Under the pieces are notes generated by a model. The model worked only from the letters and a program-made list of their open reading frames with translations, had not been told where the DNA came from and ran no database searches. Below, piece after piece: positions 9,216 to 16,568 of a DNA stretch of 64,000 bases (the stretch's first letter is position 1; each line of letters starts with the position of its first letter). The position numbers and the translations under genes were made by a program. Source of the stretch: Flavobacterium cheniae (GTDB taxonomy: Bacteria > Bacteroidota > Bacteroidia > Flavobacteriales > Flavobacteriaceae); assembly GCF_004363695.1 (NCBI RefSeq), contig NZ_SNZC01000001.1, positions 112,111 through 176,110 of the forward strand. The letters run 5' to 3'.

Positions 9216-9840
9216 AAAGCAATTTTTTAAATTTTCTTAGTTTTATTTCACTTTTGTATGCTGGTTTTGTTTCAAATCGACTATTGACATCTATGGCAAT
9301 ACATTTTTTTGCTGCATCGGTTTTGAAGAAATCTTTTATAGCATCCACTTCAGTTTTTCCTATGCCACCACTCAAGAAAAAGGGTTTTTCGTAGGGATAA
9401 TTTTCTACTATTTTCCAGTCGAAAGTAATGCCGTTTCCACCAGGTAACTTTCCTTTGGTGTCAAAAAGGAAATAATCAACAAATAGTACATATTCTTTAA
9501 TAGTTGTAAAGTCGAATTTATCTCCAATCGAAAACACTTTAATTACTTCAACTCCCAATTTCTTGACGTTTCTACAATAGTTAACAGATTCATTTCCATG
9601 TAATTGCACTATTTCTAATTGATATTGATTTACTTTTGAAATAATATCTTGTATGGATGCATTTACAAAAACCCCAACTTTTTTAATAGAATTAGGAATT
9701 TCAGGAATTGTTTCCAAATTCATATTTCGACTTGATTTTTTCCAGAAAATAAAACCTAAATAATCAGGATTTAGAGTTGAAATCTCCTTAATGTTTTCAG
9801 GATATTTCATACCGCAAATTTTTAGTTTTACGTTTTTCAT
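9199..9840 (-). CDS. trpF: Phosphoribosylanthranilate isomerase
   Basis: TrpF converts N-(5-phosphoribosyl)anthranilate to carboxyphenylamino-deoxyribulose phosphate. The 213-aa TIM barrel starts with '[13 protein letters not shown]', which contains the general-base Cys. 'FFLSGGIG' near 164 is the phosphate site, and 'IDVNSRFE' near 190 has the catalytic Asp and following Ser-Arg. It is a separate gene, not fused to trpC as in enteric bacteria. It overlaps trpC by 4 bases at its start and trpB by 17 at its end. Confidence 0.94.
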   Translation of the reverse strand: MKNVKLKICGMKYPENIKEISTLNPDYLGFIFWKKSSRNMNLETIPEIPNSIKKVGVFVNASIQDIISKVNQYQLEIVQLHGNESVNYCRNVKKLGVEVIKVFSIGDKFDFTTIKEYVLFVDYFLFDTKGKLPGGNGITFDWKIVENYPYEKPFFLSGGIGKTEVDAIKDFFKTDAAKKCIAIDVNSRFETKPAYKSEIKLRKFKKLLYENEI

Positions 9841-10622
9841 ATCACTAATTTTTGAATGAATCTTTGAGCTTCCGAACCAGGATTTTCTGTTTTCATGAAA
9901 TGTTCACCCATTAAAAAGCCTTGATAACTATATTTTTGCAATTCTTTGACTGCTTCAATTGAACTAATGCCACTTTCTGAAACTTTTACAAATTCGTCTG
10001 GAATTTTAGAAGCTAATTCTTTACTATAATCTAAACTCACTTCAAAGGATTTTAAATTACGATTGTTAACACCAATCATATCTAAACTTGGCATTATGGC
10101 TGTTTCTAATTCTTCTAAATTATGTACTTCTAACAATACTTCTAAACCTAAACTATGCGCAAATTCTGAAAGTTGTTTGATTTCTTTTCGAGTTAAAACC
10201 GCTGCAATTAATAGGATTACATCGGCTCCGTAAGCTTTGGCTTCTAAAATTTGATATTCATCTACAATGAATTCTTTTCGTAATAATGGAATATTTACTG
10301 AAGCTTTTGCTAATAACAAATCATCCAAACTTCCACCAAAATATTTAGCATCTGTCAAAACCGAAATTCCGCAAACTCCCGCATTTTGGTATCCTAAAAC
10401 TACATCTTCTACTGAATGATTGTTATTAATAATGGCTTTTGAAGGCGAACGACGTTTATGCTCCGCAATAATTCCTGAAAAGCTGTTTTTTAATAACTTA
10501 CTCATTGAATAGGTTCGAGAATTGAATAAAACAGAAGCTTCTAATTGCGAAACGGGAATGATGCTTTTCTTTAGTTCGACTTCACGTTTTTTATCGATGA
10601 TTATTTTATCTAAAATGTTCAT
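9837..10622 (-). CDS. trpC: Indole-3-glycerol phosphate synthase
   Basis: TrpC closes the indole ring, giving indole-3-glycerol phosphate with loss of CO2. In this 261-aa TIM barrel, 'IIAEHKRRSPSK' near residues 51-62 includes catalytic Glu and Lys. 'LLRKEFIVDEYQI' near 114 and 'GVNNRNL' near 179 are family signatures, and 'SESGI' near 213 is the phosphate site. It begins 2 bases after trpD ends and overlaps trpF by 4 bases, so the three are tightly coupled. Confidence 0.96.
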   Translation of the reverse strand: MNILDKIIIDKKREVELKKSIIPVSQLEASVLFNSRTYSMSKLLKNSFSGIIAEHKRRSPSKAIINNNHSVEDVVLGYQNAGVCGISVLTDAKYFGGSLDDLLLAKASVNIPLLRKEFIVDEYQILEAKAYGADVILLIAAVLTRKEIKQLSEFAHSLGLEVLLEVHNLEELETAIMPSLDMIGVNNRNLKSFEVSLDYSKELASKIPDEFVKVSESGISSIEAVKELQKYSYQGFLMGEHFMKTENPGSEAQRFIQKLVI

Positions 10623-10624
10623 GA

Positions 10625-11617
10625 TTAGTTACTTATTTCGATTAATTTTTTCATTTTTTCTAATGCTTTTCCGCTAACTAAGCTTTCTTGCGCTTTTGCT
10701 AAAGCTTCATCATAATTCGATTTTTCAACAGTTTGAATGGCGATGGCTGCATTAGCACAAACTACATTGTTTTGAGCTGTTGTTCCTTTTCCAGAAATGA
10801 CGTCGTAGAAAATTTTAGCTGATTCATCAACGGTTGCTCCGCCTTTGATGGTTGCTAGTTGACATTCAGGTAGTTTGAAATCCGATGGTTTTAAAATTTG
10901 TTCAGATGTATTGGATATAATTTTTACTTCATCAGTCAATGAAACTTCGTCAAAGCCGCTTAATCCATGTAAAATAGAGTAGTTGGTTTCAGTATTTTGG
11001 TACAAATAGGCATACATTCGAGCCAATTCTAAACTAAAAACACCAACCATTTGATTTTTTGGAAACGATGGATTTACCATAGGCCCCAACATATTAAAAA
11101 ACGTTTTTACGCCTAATTCTTTTCGAATAGGACCTACATTTTTCATAGCCGGGTGGAATAGTGGTGCGTGCAAAATAGCAATATTTGTTTCTTCGATCGA
11201 TTTAGTTAGAAAATAGGAATCGTTAGTAAATTTCACACCCATTTTTTCCATCACATTACTCGATCCCGAAATAGAGGAAACGCCATAATTTCCGTGTTTC
11301 GCAACTTTAATTCCAGCTCCAGCTACAATGAAAGAAGCTAAAGTGGAAATATTGAACGTATCTTTTCCATCGCCTCCAGTTCCACACAAATCAATCGTGT
11401 TATAAGCTGAAAAATCAACTGGAATGCACAATTCTAGCAAAGCTTCACGGAAACCTGCTAATTCTTCAATGGTTATACTTCGCATCATGTAAACGGTCAT
11501 AAAAGCCGCAATTTGACTTGGATTATAACTTCCAGAAGAAATATTGACCAAAACGTCTTTAGCTTCTTCTTTAGTTAAGATTTCGTGTTGAATTAATCGA
11601 TTTAATATATTTTTCAT
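10625..11617 (-). CDS. trpD: Anthranilate phosphoribosyltransferase
   Basis: TrpD transfers phosphoribosyl from PRPP to anthranilate. The glycine-rich 'GTGGDGKDTFNIST' near residue 80 binds PRPP. 'KHGNYGVSSISGSSNVME' near 107 and 'NVGPIRKELGVKTFFN' near 160 bind anthranilate and the second metal. The 330-aa length is typical. It is a stand-alone protein, not fused to the glutaminase. A 44-base gap separates it from trpG upstream, and trpC follows within 2 bases. Confidence 0.96.
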   Translation of the reverse strand: MKNILNRLIQHEILTKEEAKDVLVNISSGSYNPSQIAAFMTVYMMRSITIEELAGFREALLELCIPVDFSAYNTIDLCGTGGDGKDTFNISTLASFIVAGAGIKVAKHGNYGVSSISGSSNVMEKMGVKFTNDSYFLTKSIEETNIAILHAPLFHPAMKNVGPIRKELGVKTFFNMLGPMVNPSFPKNQMVGVFSLELARMYAYLYQNTETNYSILHGLSGFDEVSLTDEVKIISNTSEQILKPSDFKLPECQLATIKGGATVDESAKIFYDVISGKGTTAQNNVVCANAAIAIQTVEKSNYDEALAKAQESLVSGKALEKMKKLIEISN

Positions 11618-11661
11618 TTGGATTTTTTATTTACTGAACACTTATTACTGAATATTGACAA

Positions 11662-12225
11662 CTAATTCAAAAGCCAATTTTCTAAGATTTTTTTTCCGTA
11701 AGGTGTTAAAACACTTTCAGGATGATATTGAACACCACGAATATCAAAATGTGCGTGTTTCATCGACATAATTTGACCATTTTTATCAGTAGAAGTTACG
11801 ATTAATTCAGCCGGAAGGTTTTCATTTGAAACTACCCAAGAATGGTAGCGCCCAACTTCAAATTCGTTTGGTAAATTATTAAAAATGAAGTCGTCTTCGG
11901 TTTTTGTGACTTTTGTAGCTACACCATGATAGACTTTTTCTAAGTTGGTTAAAGTGCCGCCGAAAACTTCTCCTATAGCTTGTAATCCTAAGCAAACTCC
12001 GAAAATACTTTTAGTAGTAGCATATTTTTTGATTACCTCTTTCAACAAACCCGCTTCATCAGGAATTCCTGGTCCTGGCGAAAGTAGAATTTTATCGAAC
12101 TTTTCTAATTCATTCAATTCAAATTCATCGTTTCTGAAAACGGTTACATTCGCATTCAAATCCTCTAAATAGTGGACTAAATTGTATGTAAAACTATCGT
12201 AATTGTCTATAACTGCTATTTTCAT
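11662..12225 (-). CDS. trpG: Anthranilate synthase glutaminase component
   Basis: TrpG is the class I glutamine amidotransferase that supplies ammonia to TrpE for anthranilate synthesis; in some bacteria the same protein also serves PabB. The catalytic triad is visible: Cys78 in 'GVCLGLQAIGE', and the C-terminal His and Glu in 'QYHPES'. I use the ATG at 12225, which gives the canonical N-terminus MKIAVIDNYDSFTYN and 187 aa. An in-frame TTG 18 bases upstream adds only six Lys-rich residues and is less likely. It is encoded between trpE and trpD. Confidence 0.93.
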   Translation of the reverse strand: MKIAVIDNYDSFTYNLVHYLEDLNANVTVFRNDEFELNELEKFDKILLSPGPGIPDEAGLLKEVIKKYATTKSIFGVCLGLQAIGEVFGGTLTNLEKVYHGVATKVTKTEDDFIFNNLPNEFEVGRYHSWVVSNENLPAELIVTSTDKNGQIMSMKHAHFDIRGVQYHPESVLTPYGKKILENWLLN

Positions 12226-12290
12226 TTCTTTAATTTTTTTCAATTTCTAGAGCAAATTCAAATTCAAAATTCAAGTTGTTTTTTCGGAAC

Positions 12291-12306
12291 ACAGATTTAA
12301 GAAATT
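12291..12306 (+). repeat. Short dispersed repeat between trpE and trpG
   Basis: ACAGATTTAAGAAATT here recurs exactly at 58169-58184, followed there by related 'AATCTGTG' units. The 150-base trpE-trpG gap also holds a run of 'CAAATTCAAATTCAAAATTCAA' type and a small inverted repeat around CGACTTCGCTCGACTT. I see no gene in it. Confidence 0.6.
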
Positions 12307-12375
12307 TTATAAATCTAAAAAGTATCGACTTCGCTCGACTTGACAATTTGTTCTTGATCTTGTTATTGTATTTGC

Positions 12376-13776
12376 TTATATGTTTTCTGCTAAATCTAAA
12401 GCTTTTTGCAAAGCGCCTAACTTGTTGTACACTTCTTGCATTTCGTTTTCTTCTGATGAACTTTCTACAATTCCGGCTCCAGCTTGAAAGTGTAAGGTGT
12501 GATTTTTACTCAAAAAGGAACGAATCATAATTGCGTGATTGAAATTGCCTTCAAAATCTAAAACTCCGATAGCACCACCATAAAAACTTCTGTTGGTTTT
12601 CTCAATGTTTTCTATTAATTGCATGGCTTTTATTTTTGGTGCTCCGGTTAATGTTCCGGCTGGGAATGTTTTGGCTACTAATTCCATAAAAGTATGGTTT
12701 TCTTTTAATTTTCCTGATACTTTCGAAACCAAATGAATCACGTGGGAGAAAAACTGGACTTCCTTGTATTTATCTACTTTTACTTCATTACAACTTCGGC
12801 TTAAATCGTTTCTTGCTAAATCGACCAACATGACATGTTCGCTGTTTTCTTTAGAATCTTCGCCTAATTTTTTAGCTAATTCGGCATCTTGTTCGTCGTT
12901 TCCGGTACGTTTGAATGTTCCTGCAATAGGATGAATTTCGGCGAAATTATTTTTGATTACCAATTGCGCTTCGGGTGATGAGCCGAATATTTTGAAATTT
13001 CCATAATCGAAAAAGAACAAATAGGGTGAAGGATTTATACTTCGTAAAGCGCGATACACATTGAATTCATCCCCTTTGAAATCTTGTGAAAATCTTCGAG
13101 ATAATACCAATTGAAATACATCTCCACGTAAGCAATGTTTTTTGGCTAACGAAACGTAGTTTTTGAATTCATCATCGGTTAAGTTTGAAGTTCCGTTTCC
13201 TGATTTTTGAAACGAAAAGGAAGCAAACTTTTTCGATTGTAATAATTGTTCAATTTCAGCGATATTATTGCTTCCATCAAAACTATGACAAAATAAATAC
13301 GCTTCGTTTTTGAAATGATTAATAGCAATAATGTTTTGATAAACAGCGTAAAAGATTTCGGGAATTTCGTTTTCTATTGATTTTTTTGCAATCGAAACTT
13401 TTTCAAAATATTGAATCGCATCATAAGCTAAATAACCAAATAATCCTTGCGTAATGAATTTAAAATCTGACTTTTCTGTTTCAAATTGATTAGAGAAATT
13501 TTCGATTTCTTTAGCCACGTTTAGATCAGTATCAATTGGAATAATTTCTGAAAATCCATCAGGAAAATTCGTTTCAATTTTTTGATTTTCTACCTTAATA
13601 GAAGCTATCGGATTGAAACAGATATATGAAAAACTGTTGTCATTCGCATGATAATCAGAACTTTCTAGCAAGATGCTATTCGGAAATTTATCGCGAATTT
13701 TCAAATAAACACTCACTGGCGTAATAGTGTCGGCTAGAATTTGTTTGTAATTGGTATGTAACTTGTATTTTCTCAT
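12376..13776 (-). CDS. trpE: Anthranilate synthase component I
   Basis: TrpE makes anthranilate from chorismate and ammonia, the committed step of tryptophan synthesis. The 466-aa protein has an N-terminal domain with 'SILLESSD' (residues 34-41), the element that binds feedback tryptophan in this family and favours TrpE over PabB. The C-terminal chorismate-binding domain has 'PSPYLFFF', 'GSSPE', 'PIAGTFKR', 'ARNDLSR', and 'TFPAGTLTGAPK'. It is the first structural gene of the operon, about 20 bases after the leader terminator, so its expression should depend on attenuation. Confidence 0.94.
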   Translation of the reverse strand: MRKYKLHTNYKQILADTITPVSVYLKIRDKFPNSILLESSDYHANDNSFSYICFNPIASIKVENQKIETNFPDGFSEIIPIDTDLNVAKEIENFSNQFETEKSDFKFITQGLFGYLAYDAIQYFEKVSIAKKSIENEIPEIFYAVYQNIIAINHFKNEAYLFCHSFDGSNNIAEIEQLLQSKKFASFSFQKSGNGTSNLTDDEFKNYVSLAKKHCLRGDVFQLVLSRRFSQDFKGDEFNVYRALRSINPSPYLFFFDYGNFKIFGSSPEAQLVIKNNFAEIHPIAGTFKRTGNDEQDAELAKKLGEDSKENSEHVMLVDLARNDLSRSCNEVKVDKYKEVQFFSHVIHLVSKVSGKLKENHTFMELVAKTFPAGTLTGAPKIKAMQLIENIEKTNRSFYGGAIGVLDFEGNFNHAIMIRSFLSKNHTLHFQAGAGIVESSSEENEMQEVYNKLGALQKALDLAENI

Positions 13777-13800
13777 TTGATTTAAATTTTTGGCAATAAA

Positions 13801-13830
13801 AAAAGGCTTGTCGTGATTGACAAGCCTTTT
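13801..13830 (-). terminator. trp attenuator terminator
   Basis: On the minus strand GACAAGCC-containing arms form a 12-bp stem (13830-13819 with 13812-13801) and a 6-base loop, followed by TTTTTTTATT. It lies between the Trp-rich leader peptide and trpE, 24 bases before the trpE ATG. An intrinsic terminator here can only act on the trp operon transcript. The competing antiterminator is not obvious by eye. Confidence 0.88.
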
Positions 13831-13870
13831 CTATGTATTTGGTTTTAAATTATACTATAGCAGGTTTCGC

Positions 13871-13927
13871 TCACGAAGTTCGACGTAAGTTAGACCACCA
13901 CCAAGTATTGTTTAAAATTGAAATCAT
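13871..13927 (-). CDS. trpL: trp operon leader peptide, 18 aa with three tandem Trp
   Basis: On the minus strand an ATG at 13927 opens a short frame reading MISILNNTWWWSNLRRTS before TGA at 13871. Three consecutive TGG codons in an 18-codon frame, placed just before an intrinsic terminator and trpE, are the signature of ribosome-mediated transcription attenuation: stalling at Trp codons when charged tRNA-Trp is scarce should prevent terminator folding. The segment UUGGU over the Trp codons can pair with ACCAA at 13843-13839, a possible 1:2 stem. The peptide has no expected function beyond translation itself. The symbol follows general usage for such leaders. Confidence 0.88.
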   Translation of the reverse strand: MISILNNTWWWSNLRRTS

Positions 13928-13945
13928 TTTCTTAATTGTATGTTG

Positions 13946-13977
13946 CAAATATTTCTAATTAATTTTCGAATAAACAA
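13946..13977 (-). promoter_or_regulatory. Probable promoter of the trp operon
   Basis: On the minus strand a TTG is followed after 21 bases by AATATTTG (ending at 13946), one base off the TAnnTTTG consensus. Transcription would begin roughly 13 bases before the leader-peptide ATG, which fits an attenuated leader. The E1 gene upstream has no visible terminator, so some read-through is possible. Confidence 0.5.
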
Positions 13978-13982
13978 ATTTT

Positions 13983-16385
13983 TTAATACAAATTTGGATA
14001 TTTTGTTGGATTTGCCTCATTCATAATCGTATACACTTTCTCAAAAATGTCCTCTGTTGAAGGTTTTGAGAAGTAATCTCCATCGGTTCCATAAGCAGGT
14101 CTGTGTGCTTTTGAAGCCAATGTTTGCGGTGCGCTATCTAAATACTGGTAAGCTTTTTGATTTTCTACAATTTCTTGTAAAATGTATGCACTTGCTCCAC
14201 CAGGAACGTCTTCGTCAATTACTAATAAACGATTTGTTTTCGCTACCGATTTCACAATATCATGATTAATATCGAAAGGTAATAACGATTGAATATCAAT
14301 AATTTCAGCGCTAATTCCAACCGATTCTAATTCGTTTGCTGCTTGTTCTACCAAACGTAATGTTGAACCGTAAGAAACTAACGTAATATCAGTTCCTTGT
14401 TTAATAGTTTCAACCACTCCGATAGGTGTTTTGAATTCGCCTAAATTCGTTGGCATTTTTTCTTTCAAACGGTATCCGTTCAAACATTCTACAACCAATG
14501 CAGGTTCGTCTGTTTCTAATAAAGTGTTATAAAAACCAGCTGCTTTGGTCATGTTTCTTGGAACTAAAACGTGAATTCCTCTGATTGCATTGATAATCAT
14601 TCCCATTGGAGAACCTGAATGCCAAACACCTTCTAAACGGTGACCACGAGTTCTAATTATTAACGGTGCTTTTTGGCGACCCGCTGTTCTGTATTGTAAC
14701 GTTGCTAAATCATCACTCATGATTTGAATAGCGTACAATAAATAATCTAAATATTGTATTTCAGCAATTGGACGTAATCCTCTCATTGCCATTCCGATTC
14801 CTTGACCTAAAATAGTAGCTTCACGAATTCCCACATCGGCAACGCGTAATTCTCCATATTTTTCTTGCATGCCTTCCAAACCTTGGTTTACGTCACCAAT
14901 GTTTCCTGAATCTTCACCAAAAATCAATGTTTCTGGATATTTTGAGAAGATAGCATCAAAGTTATCTCTTAACACCAAACGCGCATCTACGTCTTCAGCA
15001 GTTGCATCATAGGTTGGAACTACTTCTTTTGATTTTAAAACGGTTTTATCCGATTGAGAAAATAAGTGCGAACTGAATTTTGGTTGGATTTTCTCCGTAT
15101 AATTTTCAATCCAAGTAGCTAAAGTAGCACGAGTATTTTCTTTGATGATCATTCGCAACACTTTACGAGCTGCAACTAAAATATCTTTACGAATAGGTTC
15201 TTTTATCGTAGCAACATCGTTGGCAATTTTCTCGATAAATACTTTGTTTTCACTTTGTGAAGCGATTGTATTTAATAAACCAACTAATTCTTGTTGTTCT
15301 GCTTTTGTTGGTGCAGTAAAGTTAGTCCAAGCTGCTTTTTTACCTTCTAAAACGTCTTTTTTAGCTTGATTATCAATTTCTTCTAATTCTTCTGAAGTAG
15401 CTATATTGTTTTCGATTAACCAAGTTTTCATTTTAGCTACACAGTCAAATTCAGCTTCCCAAGCCAAACGTTCTGCATTTTTGTAACGCTCATGACTTCC
15501 AGAAGTTGAGTGACCTTGCGGTTGTGTCAATTCTTGTACGTGAACTAAAACAGGAACGTGTTCTTCACGTGCAATTTGTGATGCTTTTTGGTATGTTTCT
15601 ACTAAAGCTGGGTAATCCCAACCTTTAACACGTAAGATTTCGTAACCGTTATTTTCTTCATCACGTTGGAAACCTTTTAAGATTTCTGAGATGTTTTCTT
15701 TTGTTGTTTGATGACGAGCGTGAACTGAAATTCCATATTCGTCATCCCAAACGCTCATTACCATTGGTACTTGTAAAACACCAGCAGCATTAATCGTTTC
15801 GAAGAATAAACCTTCAGAAGTTGAAGCATTTCCGATAGTTCCCCAAGCTACTTCGTTTCCGTTTTCGGAGAAGTTCGTTTGGTTAATACCTGAAACATTT
15901 CTATATATTTTTGAAGCCTGAGCCAATCCTAATAAACGAGGCATTTGCCCAGCAGTAGGAGAGATATCAGAACTCGAATTTTTTTGTTGGGTTAAGTTTT
16001 TCCAATTTCCGTTTTCGTCTAATGAATGCGTTGCGAAGTGACCGCCCATTTGACGACCAGCACTCATTGGATCAAAATTAATATCGGTATGGCCATACAA
16101 TCCAGCGAAGAATTGCTCGATATTCATAGCACCAATTGCCATCATAAAAGTTTGGTCGCGATAGTATCCAGAACGGAAATCTCCATTTTGAAATGCTTTC
16201 GCTAATGCCAATTGAGGCACCTCTTTACCATCGCCAAAAATTCCAAATTTCGCTTTCCCTGTAAGTACTTCCTTTCTTCCAAGAAGACTACATTCTCTAC
16301 TGATTCGGGCGATTTTATAATCGTTAATCACTTCTTTTTTGAAATCTTCAAAAGAAACTACTTCCGATGTTGTTGCTGTTTTCAT
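13983..16385 (-). CDS. Fused alpha/beta E1 of a 2-oxoacid dehydrogenase (branched-chain type)
   Basis: This 800-aa thiamine diphosphate enzyme performs the decarboxylating step of a 2-oxoacid dehydrogenase complex, handing the acyl group to an E2 lipoyl domain. Residues ~20-400 match the E1 alpha subunit ('GYYRDQTFMMAIG', 'SAGRQMGGHF', and 'GNASTSEGLFFETINAAG' as the ThDP/Mg site). Residues ~455-790 match E1 beta ('LIFGEDSG', 'GIREATILGQGIGMAMRG', 'LVSYGSTL', 'DEDVPGGA'). Normally these are two proteins. The substrate is most likely branched-chain 2-oxoacids, but pyruvate cannot be excluded. E2 is not nearby; an E3 (lpdA) lies at 50.3 kb. The start ATG at 16385 looks sound. Confidence 0.82.
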   Translation of the reverse strand: MKTATTSEVVSFEDFKKEVINDYKIARISRECSLLGRKEVLTGKAKFGIFGDGKEVPQLALAKAFQNGDFRSGYYRDQTFMMAIGAMNIEQFFAGLYGHTDINFDPMSAGRQMGGHFATHSLDENGNWKNLTQQKNSSSDISPTAGQMPRLLGLAQASKIYRNVSGINQTNFSENGNEVAWGTIGNASTSEGLFFETINAAGVLQVPMVMSVWDDEYGISVHARHQTTKENISEILKGFQRDEENNGYEILRVKGWDYPALVETYQKASQIAREEHVPVLVHVQELTQPQGHSTSGSHERYKNAERLAWEAEFDCVAKMKTWLIENNIATSEELEEIDNQAKKDVLEGKKAAWTNFTAPTKAEQQELVGLLNTIASQSENKVFIEKIANDVATIKEPIRKDILVAARKVLRMIIKENTRATLATWIENYTEKIQPKFSSHLFSQSDKTVLKSKEVVPTYDATAEDVDARLVLRDNFDAIFSKYPETLIFGEDSGNIGDVNQGLEGMQEKYGELRVADVGIREATILGQGIGMAMRGLRPIAEIQYLDYLLYAIQIMSDDLATLQYRTAGRQKAPLIIRTRGHRLEGVWHSGSPMGMIINAIRGIHVLVPRNMTKAAGFYNTLLETDEPALVVECLNGYRLKEKMPTNLGEFKTPIGVVETIKQGTDITLVSYGSTLRLVEQAANELESVGISAEIIDIQSLLPFDINHDIVKSVAKTNRLLVIDEDVPGGASAYILQEIVENQKAYQYLDSAPQTLASKAHRPAYGTDGDYFSKPSTEDIFEKVYTIMNEANPTKYPNLY

Positions 16386-16568
16386 AAGCCGTTTGTACGA
16401 AATTGATAATTCAACAAATTTAATTAAAACCAGTAATAAAACAATAGGGGGAATAATATTTTTTTAATTATTATTAAATTATCAATAGTTTTAATTTGAA
16501 AAACGCAATGAATTCATCTAAAAATGCTTTTTAATTATTGAATTATCAAATAAAAAGATAAAAAGCTA

